From positions 806,001 to 870,000 of the forward strand of contig NZ_JAGPYQ010000001.1 of the NCBI RefSeq assembly GCF_018070025.1: a stretch of 64,000 bases of DNA, given 5' to 3'. Below are positions 33,435 through 43,000 of this stretch, one piece after another; position 1 is the first letter of the stretch; the number at the start of each line of letters is the position of its first letter. Both the position numbers and the translations under genes were made by a program. This DNA is from Streptomyces liliiviolaceus. GTDB lineage: Bacteria > Actinomycetota > Actinomycetes > Streptomycetales > Streptomycetaceae. Below the pieces are notes generated by a model, which was given only the letters and a program-made list of their open reading frames with translations, was not told where the DNA came from and did not search any database.

Positions 33435-34001
33435 CTAAGCCACCCCACCCCCCGGCCCGTACACAAGATTCAGCACGCCCGTCCGGAACGTCTCCGACGA
33501 GATCAGCGTCAGCGGAATCGACGCATCCCCCTCCTCGAACAACCGCATCCCCTTCCGCACCGCGATCGGATGCACCAGCAGATGCAGTTCGTCCAACAGC
33601 CCCGCCCCCAACAGCTGCCGTACGACAGACACGGACCCGCTGAGCGCGATGTCCCCGCCCTCCTCGTTCTTGAGGGCGGTCACCACCTCGACAAGGTCCC
33701 CCTCCAACTGCTCGGAGTTGCGCCACTCGAACTGAAGCCGCGTCCTCGACACCACGATCTTGCGCACGTCACCGAGCTGCTTGGCGAACCCCGCGTCCTC
33801 GCCCCCGGCGGCCTCCCGCTCCGGCCACGCCCCGGCGAAGCTGTCATAGGTCTTGCGGCCGAACAGCATCGTGTCCGCCGAACCGAAGGTCGCCCCGACA
33901 GCCGCGCCCATCTCGTCGTTGAAGTAAGGGAAGTGCCACTGGTCGGGCGCCTCGACGACGCCGTCGAGCGAGATGAACAGTCCGGCGCTGATCTTCCTCA
34001 T
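33435..34001 (-). CDS. Dihydrofolate reductase-fold (RibD C-terminal) family protein
   Basis: 188 aa. MRKISAGLFISLDGVVEAPDQWHFPYF, then TMLFGRKTYDSFAGAWP and DIALSGSVSVVRQLLGAGLLDELHLLVHPIAVRKGMRLFEE are the conserved blocks of the RibD_C/DHFR-like group. These are NADPH-dependent reductases of unknown substrate, frequent in Streptomyces. The ATG at 34001 has GGAGGAACATC upstream. It is a single gene; there is no sign that it belongs to the catabolic regulon. Confidence 0.9.
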   Translation of the reverse strand: MRKISAGLFISLDGVVEAPDQWHFPYFNDEMGAAVGATFGSADTMLFGRKTYDSFAGAWPEREAAGGEDAGFAKQLGDVRKIVVSRTRLQFEWRNSEQLEGDLVEVVTALKNEEGGDIALSGSVSVVRQLLGAGLLDELHLLVHPIAVRKGMRLFEEGDASIPLTLISSETFRTGVLNLVYGPGGGVA

Positions 34002-34101
34002 GATGTTCCTCCAGGGTCCGTAGGAGCCGGTCGGTGCAGATCCGCGTACCGGTCACTACTTGGACGGCAAGAGCCGGAAAAACTAATCGGCACCCAGCCC
34101 A

Positions 34102-34671
34102 TCACGCCCCGGCCGCGAGGACCAGCGGAGAGCGGGAGACGGAAGCGACCGACACCAGGACGACCGGGACGACCGGGACCGGCGCGACAACCCCGCCCCC
34201 ACGCCCACCCGCACCCGTAGCCACACCCGCACCCGCACCCGCCGCGAAGACGAACACCCGCAGCACCAGGAACCGCCCCACCCCCGCGAGCCCGGAAGCC
34301 GCGAGGTAGACGATCTGCTCGGTGAGCACCCCGGGCGACGACTGCACCAGGTGCAGGGCCAGTACGGCGAAGGAGGTCACCGCGTAGGCGGCCGTCGCCG
34401 ACCCCGCCGACTGCCAATGCCGCCGCCACCCGGCCCGCTGACCGGTCCCGAAAGTGAACAGCGCGTGCAACTCGGTGCACAGAGCGGTCGACACGACAGT
34501 GATCACCGCGTTCGCCACCACCCACGGCATCGCCCCGGCCAGCAGCGCCACCGCACCGCTGGACAGCACCCCGACACCCCCACCGCACACCACGAACCGC
34601 ACGAAGGAGACGAACGCCCCGGGAGCGGCCACACCCACCGTCTCCGGCTCCGCCGCGAGCTGCGCCTTCAT
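34102..34671 (-). CDS. GtrA-like small membrane protein
   Basis: 189 aa. Four hydrophobic helices: about 24-45 (FVRFVVCGGGVGVLSSGAV), 50-72 (MPWVVANAVITVVSTALC), 95-115 and 125-145, with FTFG between helices 2 and 3. This is the GtrA/DPMS topology of polyprenyl-sugar flippase-like proteins. Val/Pro/Ala-rich low complexity fills the C-terminal 45 residues. GGAAGG lies about 11 nt before the ATG at 34671. Possible role in moving lipid-linked sugars for wall polymers; no glycosyltransferase is adjacent. Confidence 0.78.
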   Translation of the reverse strand: MKAQLAAEPETVGVAAPGAFVSFVRFVVCGGGVGVLSSGAVALLAGAMPWVVANAVITVVSTALCTELHALFTFGTGQRAGWRRHWQSAGSATAAYAVTSFAVLALHLVQSSPGVLTEQIVYLAASGLAGVGRFLVLRVFVFAAGAGAGVATGAGGRGGGVVAPVPVVPVVLVSVASVSRSPLVLAAGA

Positions 34672-35022
34672 GGGGGTTTTCCTTCCGGGGGAAGAGGCTG
34701 CGGCCCCTTCGATCAACTGGCTTCGACCGGGTTCAACAATGCCGTCGCCCGGCCGCCCCATCGAGACAGTCCGCACCCGGATCCATGGTGGTGCCAGCCC
34801 TACCCCCGGCCTGCGCCGCACCCCCGCCTCGCCTCGCACCCCGCCCCGCTCCGCGCGCCCGCTGCCGCTCCGGCGCGCCGACGCCGTGGCGCTCCCGGAA
34901 TACACGGACGGGCGCACCACGCTGAAGGAGCTGAAGGCACCACCGAAGGCACCACCGAAGGAACCACCGACGGACCGCGGAAAGACATCCCAGGCACCCC
35001 GACGACCCTCCGGAGGAACCCC
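34672..35022. other. Intergenic region with 12-bp tandem repeats
   Basis: The 350-bp gap between divergent genes. Near 34938-34976 there are about three GCACCACCGAAG-type 12-bp units just before the flavin-binding gene. No ORF or clear promoter. Confidence 0.55.
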
Positions 35023-35448
35023 ATGGCCCTGACCCGTGAAGAACGCGAGAAGTTCCTCGCCGAACCGCACATCGCCGCGCTCGCCGTGGACGCGGGGGCG
35101 GGCCGCGCCCCGCTGACCGTGCCGATCTGGTACCAGTACGAGCCCGGCGGCGACGTCTGGATCCTGACCGGGCTGAACTCCCGCAAGAACGAGCTGATCA
35201 GCGCCGCGGGCAGGTTCTCCCTGATGGTGGACCGGCTCGAACCCACCATCCGGTACGTGTCCGTCGAAGGGCCGGTCGTCGAATCGACCCCCGCGACCCG
35301 CGAGCGGCTCCACGAGATCTCGGCCCGCTATCTCCCGGCGGACAAGGTCGACGGGTACGTCGACTTCTCCTGGAAGGAGCACGGCGAGATGGTGGTCATC
35401 CGGATGCGCCCCGACCGGTGGCTGTCGTCCGACCTCGGTTCGGTCTGA
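35023..35448 (+). CDS. Pyridoxamine 5'-phosphate oxidase-fold (FMN/F420-binding) protein
   Basis: 141 aa split-barrel protein: LTREEREKFLAEPHIAALAVDAG..PLTVPIWYQYEPGGDVWILTGLNSRKNELI, then FSLMVDRLEPTIRYVSVEGPV. This matches the PNPOx-like family of small flavin or F420 reductases rather than true PdxH. GGAGG lies 6 nt before the ATG at 35023. It is 27 bp upstream of the PdxH-like gene in the same direction, so the two may be co-expressed. Confidence 0.88.
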   Translation: MALTREEREKFLAEPHIAALAVDAGAGRAPLTVPIWYQYEPGGDVWILTGLNSRKNELISAAGRFSLMVDRLEPTIRYVSVEGPVVESTPATRERLHEISARYLPADKVDGYVDFSWKEHGEMVVIRMRPDRWLSSDLGSV

Positions 35449-35475
35449 GGGCGCCCACCGCGTGACAATCGGCGC

Positions 35476-36240
35476 ATGAGTGCCGACAGCGCCGACGCCC
35501 CCACCCCGCCCACGACCGACTCACCCGGCTCACCACACTCCCCTGGCTCCCCCGCCCCCTCAGCCGCCTCCGATCCCTCGGCGCCCTCCGAGTTCGTACG
35601 GCTGCTGAGGGCTCAGCGGGTCTGGGACACCGAGCTGCCGGACTTCGCCCCGGCCGCGGCACCGGCCGGTCCGCTGCCGCTCTTCGAGCAGTGGTTCGCC
35701 GAGGCCGTGGCCGCCGGGCAGGTCGAGCCGCACACGATGTCGCTGGCCACGGCGGACGCCGAGGGCCTGCCCGACGTACGGACCGTGATGCTGCACGGCG
35801 CCGACCAGGAGGGCTGGCACTTCGCCTCGCACGCGGGCAGCCGCAAGGGTCGGCACCTGGCGGCCCGCCCGTACGCGGCGCTCGGCTTCTACTGGCCCGC
35901 GCAGGGCCGGCAGATCCGGGTACGCGGCCCGGTGACCGTCGCCCCGCCCGAGGTCGCGCGGGCCGACCTGCACGCCCGCTCGACCGGCGCGCTCGCCTCA
36001 GCCCTGGTGGGCAGACAGAGCGAAGTACTGCACTCGTACGAGGAGTTGGAGCGCGCCTCGGACGCGGCCTGGGACCGCGCCCGGCGCGAACCGGACGCCT
36101 CGGCGCCGTCGTGGACGGTGTACGTGCTGGCCCCGGACGAGGTGGAGTTCTTCCAGGGCGACGCGCGCCGCCGCCACGTACGCCTGACCTACCGCCGCCG
36201 CGAGGACGGCACCTGGCGCAAGGACCTGCTGTGGCCCTGA
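35476..36240 (+). CDS. PdxH-like pyridoxal 5'-phosphate synthase family protein
   Basis: 254 aa. A Pro/Ser-rich N-terminal 36 residues is followed by the PdxH core: PLPLFEQWFAEAVAAGQVEPHTMSLATADAEGLPDVRTVML, FASHAGSRKGRHLAARPYAALGFYWPAQGRQIRVRGPV and VEFFQGDARRRHVRLTYRRREDGTWRKDLLWP. The last block replaces the usual RLxPxx..W..RLxP tail, so enzyme activity on pyridoxine phosphate is probable but not certain. No strong ribosome binding site is visible (CCGCGTGACAATCGGCGC upstream). Confidence 0.85.
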   Translation: MSADSADAPTPPTTDSPGSPHSPGSPAPSAASDPSAPSEFVRLLRAQRVWDTELPDFAPAAAPAGPLPLFEQWFAEAVAAGQVEPHTMSLATADAEGLPDVRTVMLHGADQEGWHFASHAGSRKGRHLAARPYAALGFYWPAQGRQIRVRGPVTVAPPEVARADLHARSTGALASALVGRQSEVLHSYEELERASDAAWDRARREPDASAPSWTVYVLAPDEVEFFQGDARRRHVRLTYRRREDGTWRKDLLWP

Positions 36241-36301
36241 CGGCCACCGCGGTCCGGGCGGTCCGCGCAGGCGGCTCAGGGCAATCAGGGCACGCAGGGC
36301 A

Positions 36302-36922
36302 CTACGGCAGTACGGGCGCGGGCTCCAGATCCGTCGCGGGGTCCGTGGCCAGCCGGCCGTGCAGGTGGACGTCCCGGAAGGCGTCCAGGCGCCCCGACTC
36401 GAACATCGCGCCGCGCAGCGTCCCCTCGGCCGGGTACCCGCACCGCTCGGCGATCCGGCACGACGCCTCGTGACCGAGCGCGTGCCCCAGCTCCAGCCGG
36501 TGCAGGCCCAGTTCCTCGAAGGCCCACCGTGAGGCCAGGGCGAGGGCGCGCGTGGCCACCTGGCGGCCGCGCGCGTCGGGGAGCACCCAGTAGCCGACGC
36601 GGGCGACCCGTATGACGTGGTCGATGTCGTTGATCCCGACGTGCCCGAGCGGTACGCCACCGGTCGCGTCGGTGACGCAGAAGGAGGCGCCCACCCCCTC
36701 CTGGGCCGCCTTGACCCGCGCCGCCATCGACTCCTGCGCGTCGGCACGGCCCTCTATCGGCTTGAGCGGTGTGTTCCACCGCTGGAACTCGGGGTCGAGG
36801 TATCCCCGCAGCCACGCCTGGACATCCCCCTCGGTGTCCGGGTCCCAGGGGCGGAGCCGCAGTCCGTGGCCGCGGATCTCGGGATGGGGGAGGGAGCCGG
36901 AGGACTCGTACAAGTCGGTCAT
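36302..36922 (-). CDS. GNAT-family N-acetyltransferase
   Basis: 206 aa RimJ/RimL-like. RLRPWDPDTEGDVQAWLRGYLDPE, then GHVGINDIDHVIRVARVGYWVLPDARGRQVATRALALASRWAFEELGLHRLELGHALGHEASCRIAERCGYPAEGTLR contains the motif A acetyl-CoA pyrophosphate loop (RGRQVATRA). No Shine-Dalgarno sequence precedes the ATG at 36922. Substrate unknown. Confidence 0.9.
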   Translation of the reverse strand: MTDLYESSGSLPHPEIRGHGLRLRPWDPDTEGDVQAWLRGYLDPEFQRWNTPLKPIEGRADAQESMAARVKAAQEGVGASFCVTDATGGVPLGHVGINDIDHVIRVARVGYWVLPDARGRQVATRALALASRWAFEELGLHRLELGHALGHEASCRIAERCGYPAEGTLRGAMFESGRLDAFRDVHLHGRLATDPATDLEPAPVLP

Positions 36923-37047
36923 TGAGCCATTCAACAACGGCCCCGAGCCGGAACGGGACGAGGGTCGCCCCGAAGCCCCGGGAAGCCCCTGGAAGCCCCG
37001 AGAAGCCGCGGAAGCTCTGAAAAAGGAACTAAGGAAACTAAGAAAGC

Positions 37048-37506
37048 TCAGGAAGAGAAGCGGGGCCGGAACACCGGAACAGCGACGCCCTCCTCCACTC
37101 TCCCCTCCCCCTCCCCTTCCCCTTCCGCCCGGAAGGCCACCTCCAACGCCATCTCCACCCGCAGGTCGCCCTCCCCGCACTCCACCACCTCGGTCATCAT
37201 CCGCGGCCCCTCTTCGAGGTCGACGACGGCGGCGACGTACGGGGTGCGGGCCCCGAAGGGCGGCAGGTCGTTGCGGTGGACGACGGACCAGGTGTAGAGC
37301 GTGGCCCGGCCGCTCGCCCGTTCCCAGGTCACGGCCTCGCTCCAGCAGTGCGGGCAGAACTCGCGCGGGTAGTGGTGGGCGCGCCCGCACGCGCCGCACC
37401 GGCGCAGCAGCAGGCGCCCGTCGGCGGCGGCGTCCCAGTAGGGCCGGGTGAAGGCGTCGATCTCCGGCAGGTCGTAGCGGGCCGGTACGCCGGAGCCGGC
37501 CGCCAT
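37048..37506 (-). CDS. DUF35 zinc-ribbon/OB-fold protein, second copy
   Basis: 152 aa. The zinc ribbon has C37, C40, C51 and C54 (CGACGRAHHYPREFCPHC); the OB-fold contains GRATLYTWSVVHRNDLPPF and APYVAAVVDLEEGPRMMT-like strands. A Glu/Gly-rich tail ends the protein. The ATG overlaps the DoxX stop (TGATG), so the two are coupled and share the palindrome at 37985. It may partner the orphan Ltp at 28806, by analogy with the adjacent Ltp-DUF35 pair at 19582-21201. Confidence 0.88.
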   Translation of the reverse strand: MAAGSGVPARYDLPEIDAFTRPYWDAAADGRLLLRRCGACGRAHHYPREFCPHCWSEAVTWERASGRATLYTWSVVHRNDLPPFGARTPYVAAVVDLEEGPRMMTEVVECGEGDLRVEMALEVAFRAEGEGEGEGRVEEGVAVPVFRPRFSS

Positions 37507-37955
37507 CAGAAGAGTCCCAGCGCGCTGTCCAGCGACCACGTCTGCCAGGACATGCCGAACAGGGCCACGAGGGAGATGAGGGCCATCATCGCGTTCTGCC
37601 CCTGCTCGGCCCAGTCGTGGATCATCAGGACGAGGTAGAGGAGATTGAGCAGCAGACCGCCGACCAGGGCGATCGGGGTCAGGAAGCCCACGACGAGGCC
37701 GAGGCCCAGGGCGAGTTCCGCGTACACGACGACGTACGCCATCGTGCGCGGCCGGGGCGCGACGACCACGTCGAAGCCGCTGCGCACCGAGGTCCACCGG
37801 TGCTTCGCGGCGACGTCGGCCGCCCAGGCGATCCCGGTGCCCCGCTCGAACCAGCCCTTCTTGTCCTTGTGCCGCCAGCTCTCCAGCCACCACAGCCCGA
37901 GCCCGACCCGGAGCACGGCGACCCATTCCGCACCGGTGAGCCAGATGGTGTCCAT
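37506..37955 (-). CDS. DoxX-family membrane protein
   Basis: 149 aa with three to four membrane helices (about 11-25, 70-90 MAYVVVYAELALGLGLVVGFL, 93-113 LVGGLLLNLLYLVLMIHDW, 122-140). This is DoxX/TQO small-subunit topology, which suggests quinone-linked electron transfer or a membrane anchor. GGAGGGG lies about 13 nt before the ATG. First gene of a two-gene operon with DUF35, controlled by a regulon palindrome 29 bp upstream. Confidence 0.85.
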   Translation of the reverse strand: MDTIWLTGAEWVAVLRVGLGLWWLESWRHKDKKGWFERGTGIAWAADVAAKHRWTSVRSGFDVVVAPRPRTMAYVVVYAELALGLGLVVGFLTPIALVGGLLLNLLYLVLMIHDWAEQGQNAMMALISLVALFGMSWQTWSLDSALGLF

Positions 37956-37984
37956 GGCACCGCATCCCCTCCGCAGCCGCAGAT

Positions 37985-37999
37985 CTGACGGTACGTCAG
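37985..37999. promoter_or_regulatory. Regulon palindrome CTGACGGTACGTCAG with embedded -10
   Basis: Perfect palindrome preceded by AGAT. Read on the minus strand it contains TACCGT, the same -10-like hexamer as in the site at 28786, positioned for transcription of DoxX-DUF35. Confidence 0.78.
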
Positions 38000-38085
38000 T
38001 TCAGTCGATGCGAAGGCACTCGCGCAAGACCGCGTGCGGAAACTTTCCGCCGACCACCCAGGCTCCATTCGCCGGCGAAGGTCCA

Positions 38086-39621
38086 TCAGGTCAGGACTCC
38101 TTCGGGGACCGCCCTTCCGTACAACTCATCCAGTCCGACCAGCAGTACGCCCCCCTGCCTGGCTTCGACACGCAGCGCTTCACTGAAGCCGGCAGCACTG
38201 AAGCACGCCAGGCCGCAATGCCCGGTGTCCATCCCCCGCACGGCGAGCAGCTCTCTGGCCCGACGGAGGCGTTCCAGGTGACCGACTCCCATGACCGTGC
38301 CCCACTTCACCTCACCGAGCAGAGCAACCGACTGCGCACTGCCACCGGAGCCCGGCTCGACGACGGCCACGTCGATCTGAATCTGCCGACGTTCCTTCGG
38401 ATCCGTCACCACGCCGCCGCCGACAGTTCCGAGAGAAGTACTGAGCAGGGATCTCCCCGGCCCCAGCACGTACTCACGGCACACCGTCTCGAAGTGCGGC
38501 CCCGCCACCTGAGCGGCGAAGCGCTCTGCGGACTGCGCCCACACCTCCTGGGCCTGGCCACTCTCCAACCGCGCCCAGGACGGCCGCATGACGGCCTCAT
38601 AAAAGTTGATCAGCGGTTCGGTGATGCGGTACTGCGACTTGCCGGCCCGAAAGACATCTTCCTCTCGCGCGAGGAGATGGCTGTCCTCCAGCACATTGAG
38701 CGGATGGGAGATGTCGACGGACTTGCGTCCGATGTAGCCGGCGATACCGCCCCGCGTCGTGTTGCCCTGCGCCACAGCCGCCAGCACCGAGTGATACAGG
38801 GCGGTGTCACGGATGTCCGCCTCCTCGGCGAGCAGATACCGCGCCTCCCGGAAGAGAGGACTGAACGGCGAGAGGACGGTGCGGCAGAGCCAGTCGTCGA
38901 AGTCGGCCAAACTGCCGGGAACGTCGTCCGCAAGGAACTGCCGACGATACGCGGGGGTCCCTCCGACAACGGCGTGCAGCCTGGCGGCCAGTGCCGGATC
39001 GCCGCCGACATCCCAGAAGTCCGCCGCCGCCCGATACCCGAAAGGCCGTACGACGAGTTCGATTTGGGCACGGCCACGCAAGGGTGCCGTGCTGGCCAGC
39101 AGCCCACCCATGACCGACATGGCCGAGCCGCACAGGAGGAGCCTCATCCGACTCCCCTCCACCTGGAAGCGGTCGGTCTCCCGCTGGATGAGCGAGGGGA
39201 GCTCCGGCGCCACCTTCGCCAGGTACGGAAACTCGTCGATGACCACGAGAAGCGGCGCCTTCGGGTCGGCACCTCCCGGAGTGTCGCCCTTTCGGGGGGA
39301 GGCGAGCCCGAAGAGATACGAGATCGCGTCGTCCCACGTGGCGAAGGAGAAGGCCACCGGGGAACTGGCGTACTCGGCCAGGGCTGCGCTGAACTGGCGG
39401 AGGGACTCCGCCTCGGTCCCCGCCGTGGCGCCGAAGTAGAACCCTCCGTACTGCTCGACAAGCGCGCGCAGCAGGTAGGTCTTGCCCATCCGCCGTCTGC
39501 CGCTGAGGATCCCGAGCATGGCGTGCGGCAGGGGCCGGTCCACGAAGGCGGTGAGCGCGTTCCACTCATCCCCGCGATCAAAGACGCGTGACGGCTTGCC
39601 CGGCTTGGCCCGCTGCTGCAA
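38086..39621 (-). CDS. AAA+ ATPase of the archaeal-ATPase/DUF234 type
   Basis: 511 aa. Walker A is GRRRMGKT at 41-48 (LGILSGRRRMGKTYLLRAL), Walker B is PLLVVIDEFPYLAK near 130, and a sensor-like LLLCGSAMSVM lies near 163. The middle region RSGGIAGYIGRKSVDISHPLNVLEDSHLL-like is a winged helix. The C-terminal DUF234 domain has a nuclease-like strand (IDVAVVEPGSGGSAQSVALLGEVKW). The first TTG with a GGGAG ribosome site is at 39621; a TTG at 39639 lacks one. It lies divergent to the small membrane protein and PglX-type gene, with an inverted repeat over its promoter, and may belong to a defence locus. Confidence 0.82.
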   Translation of the reverse strand: MQQRAKPGKPSRVFDRGDEWNALTAFVDRPLPHAMLGILSGRRRMGKTYLLRALVEQYGGFYFGATAGTEAESLRQFSAALAEYASSPVAFSFATWDDAISYLFGLASPRKGDTPGGADPKAPLLVVIDEFPYLAKVAPELPSLIQRETDRFQVEGSRMRLLLCGSAMSVMGGLLASTAPLRGRAQIELVVRPFGYRAAADFWDVGGDPALAARLHAVVGGTPAYRRQFLADDVPGSLADFDDWLCRTVLSPFSPLFREARYLLAEEADIRDTALYHSVLAAVAQGNTTRGGIAGYIGRKSVDISHPLNVLEDSHLLAREEDVFRAGKSQYRITEPLINFYEAVMRPSWARLESGQAQEVWAQSAERFAAQVAGPHFETVCREYVLGPGRSLLSTSLGTVGGGVVTDPKERRQIQIDVAVVEPGSGGSAQSVALLGEVKWGTVMGVGHLERLRRARELLAVRGMDTGHCGLACFSAAGFSEALRVEARQGGVLLVGLDELYGRAVPEGVLT

Positions 39622-39642
39622 GTGAACTCCCGAGACCAATTC

Positions 39643-39677
39643 GTAAGGGATACAGCACTAAGGAGTGTACCCCTTAC
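39643..39677. promoter_or_regulatory. Inverted repeat at ATPase promoter
   Basis: GTAAGGGATACA (39643-39654) and TGTACCCCTTAC (39666-39677): 12-bp arms with one mismatch and an 11-nt loop in locally A+T-richer DNA. It covers the expected promoter of the leftward ATPase gene and ends 11 bp from the stop of the small membrane protein gene. Either an operator or a terminator of that gene. Confidence 0.6.
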
Positions 39678-39688
39678 AGAATGATGCG

Positions 39689-39904
39689 TCACGCGGCCAC
39701 AAAGGCCCCGACCGCGAGGCCAAGCGTCGCCACCCCAAGGAAGGTCACACCACCCGCCGCGAGCGCCACCTTCACCCTCTCCCCGGCCGGGTCACCACTT
39801 GTCGCCAGCCAGAAAATACCAGCGGCGACACAACCAATCAGCAAAGCGCCAATTAGCACGAAACCCACCCATACCCACTTGAGCCTCCCACCATCACCAT
39901 CCAT
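39689..39904 (-). CDS. Small two-helix membrane protein
   Basis: 71 aa from the ATG at 39904, with AAAGGGGG upstream. The charged N-terminus MDGDGGRLK is followed by helix 1 (WVWVGFVLIGALLIGCVAAGIFWLA), a short polar loop (TSGDPAGERVK) and helix 2 (VALAAGGVTFLGVATLGLAVGAFVAA). No family is recognised. It lies between the ATPase and the PglX-type gene in DNA of lower GC content. A membrane-embedded effector or an anchor is possible. Confidence 0.6.
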   Translation of the reverse strand: MDGDGGRLKWVWVGFVLIGALLIGCVAAGIFWLATSGDPAGERVKVALAAGGVTFLGVATLGLAVGAFVAA

Positions 39905-39994
39905 GAGCCACCCACCCCCTTTCATCGAAGACAACCGGCCACCACGACCGCCCCATCGCCAGAAGAGTAGACCGCGATCACAACACTCTCCAAA

Positions 39995-40021
39995 CTTTAT
40001 GACACTCTCTCGTTGATAAAG
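39995..40021. promoter_or_regulatory. CTTTAT/ATAAAG inverted repeat before PglX-type gene
   Basis: CTTTAT (39995-40000) and ATAAAG (40016-40021), 15 bp apart, in an A+T-rich patch 45 bp before the start. GATAAA may double as a -10 element. Confidence 0.4.
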
Positions 40022-40065
40022 TGGGGCTCGCACCACACGAAGACAATGGGAAGGGGCACACGCCC

Positions 40066-43000
40066 GTGGACAACGGCCTGCTGGGCGACCTGCTGGGGCT
40101 CACAGCCCGCATCGAGTCGGACCTGCGCACTCGCGTCCCCGCCGATCCGGCCGTCGAGAATCTGCGCGACGAGTACAAGACCGCCAGGCAGGCCGGGCTG
40201 ACGTCAGGGACATGGGCAGGCTGGCTGGATGCCCGGCTCTCCCAGGTGGCGACCGCGTGGGTACTCGCGACCGTGATGATCCGGTTCTGCGAGGACAACG
40301 AGCTGCTCGACATCCCCTTCGCTGTTCATCCGGCCGACCTCACGGGCGAGGACTCCTACTCGGCCCGCACACACACGACGGCAGGCGACGTGCTGGTACA
40401 CGCCGTCGACCGACTCCGCGCGCATCCCGCGATGGCCTCCGTGTTCGACGGCTCCGGGCATCCCTTCCGTCAGCTGCGCCCCAGCGACGAGGTCGGCAGG
40501 GAAGTGCTGTCCGTCTGGCGCCGCCGGAACCCGGACGGCACTCTCCGGCACGACTTCACCGACGCCTCACGCTCCACGGAGTTCCTCGCCGATCTCCACT
40601 CGGCGCTCAACGAGCGGGCACGGAAGTCGTACGGCCAAACCTCCACTCCTCGGTTCGTGGTCGACCTCATCCACGATCTGGTACTCGAACCGGCCCTCGC
40701 GGAATACGCGGCGGACCGGACATCGGGCACCGGGGGGCTGTCCGGATTCCGGGTCGTCGACCCCGCTTGCGGCTCGGGAGCGTTCCTCCTCGACGCGTAC
40801 GAACGGCTCTTCCGGCGTTGGTCCGACACCCGGCCGGACATGAGCCCGTGGCAGCGTGCGGCACGGGCTCTACGATCGGTACACGGCTGCGACATCGACC
40901 CGGGCGCTGTGAACGTCACCCGGTTCCGTCTGTTGCTGGCCGCCATGAACAGCACTGGGGAGCGACGTCTCGACAAGGTTCCCGACCTGTCGCTGGTCGT
41001 CGCGACCGGTGACTCCCTTCTCTACGGCCGTACAACGCGTCCGAGTCGAACCACGAGTCCGGGTCTGCTGCGCTCCGAGTTCGACGAGTGCCAGGCCCAC
41101 CCCTCGGAGGTCGACGAGTACGCCGCTCGGCACGGGTTTCTTCTCCCGGCGTCGTACCACGTGGTGACGACCAATCCGCCGTACATCACCGTCGCGGACA
41201 AGGCACTGTCCGCGACCTATCGCGACCTCTACGAGAGCTGCAGTGGCGCGTACACGCTGCCGGTTCCCTTCACGGAACTGGCCTTCGAACTCGCGCGGCG
41301 GGGCGAAGCGGGCGGCCGGGTCGGTCTTTTCACGTCCAACTCCTTCATGAAGCGTGAGTTCGGACGGAATCTCGTCGAGCACACTCTGGCCAGGGTGGAG
41401 ATCACGCACGTCATCGACACGTCGGGGGCATACATCCCCGGTCACGGCACACCGACCGTCATCCTCGCGGGCCGCAACCATGTGGCCGATCCCGGTACGC
41501 CTGTCCATACGGTCGTGGGCCGCCGGAGTGAACCCTCGGCACCGGCGGTCCCCGAACAGGGACACGTCTGGCAGTCTCTGCGGGCCTTGGCATTCATGAC
41601 CGGGGCGGTGAGCGAGTGGGCGGAGTCCTACGAGCAGGACCGCAAGCAGTTGAGCGTCTTCCCCTGGAGTCTCACGCCGTTGGCGGCCCGCGACGTGTTG
41701 CGCCGCATGGAGACCGGTGAGCGGCTCGGCGACCGGGTCGTGCGCATCGGATACGCCGCCAATACCGGAGCCGACGACCTTTTCTGCGCCACCGGCGGTA
41801 CGTTCCGGCGCCAGGGCGCCGAGGAGTCTGCCACCGTCCCGGTGCTGACCGGTTCCGAGGTGCGGGACTGGTCGGCGTCCCCAGCACTCAAAGCGTTCTT
41901 CCCCCGTACGCCACAGCGCTTCGACCCCGTCATCGACCTGCACAGCCTTCCCGGACACCACCGACGCCTGTGGCCGTACCGAACCGTGTTGAAGGAGCGG
42001 AAGGGCGCGAAGAAGTCGTCCCCCTGGTACGACTGGCACCACATCGCGTCCACCGGCGACGCGCATCCGTGGTCCCTCGTCTTCCCCTGGGTGGCCACCC
42101 ATCCCCACTTCAGCCTGCTCCGGGGTGCTGCCGTTCCCCTCAACTCGGCACCAGTGATCAAGCTGCCGAAGAGCACCTCGGCGGAGTCCCATCTCGGGCT
42201 GCTGGGCACCCTCAACAGCTCGGCCGTGAGTTTCTGGCTCAAGCAGATGAGCCAGAGCAAGGGACAGTCACGCGTGGACCAGCTACGTGGCTCCGAAGCT
42301 GGCGGTGACGCATGGGCGAAGATCTACGAGTTCACCTCGACCCGGCTTCTCGACCTGCCCCTTCCTGCCGAGTTCCCTGTCGCGGAGGCGGCCGAGCTGG
42401 ACCGGCTCTCGGCCGAGTCGCAGCACGTCCTGCGGGAGATCGCAGCCCCTGACACCCGCGTCACCGCAGACTTCCTCGGCTCAGCCAAAGCCCGGTCCTC
42501 GTCACTCAGAGCACGGATGATCGCCCTTCAGGAAGAACTCGACTGGGAGGTGTACGCCCACTACAACCTGATCTCAGACGCCGGGGAACTGACCGGCCCG
42601 GTCGAGGACGTACCCGCCCTCGCCATCGGGGAACGAGCCTTCGAGATCGTGCTCGCCCGGCGCGCCGCGACGGGTGAGGTGCAGACGCAGTGGTTCACGC
42701 GTCACTCGGCCACGCCGCTGACCGACGTTCCTCAGCACTGGCCCCCGGCGTACCGAGATCTGGTACGACGCCGGGTGGACGCCATCCAGCGGAGTACCTC
42801 CCTGGGGCTGCTGGAGCAGCCGGAGTACAAGCGCCGCTGGGCGGTCGAACCCTGGGAAGCAAGGATCCATGCCGTGCTCCGGCAACGCCTGCTGGACCAC
42901 TGCGAAGCGCCCCACCTGTGGTTCGAGATCTCCCCGACAGGACGTCAGCCCGTTCCGCGGACCGTCCGCCAACTGACCGAGCTGCTGGGCGGGAACGAGG

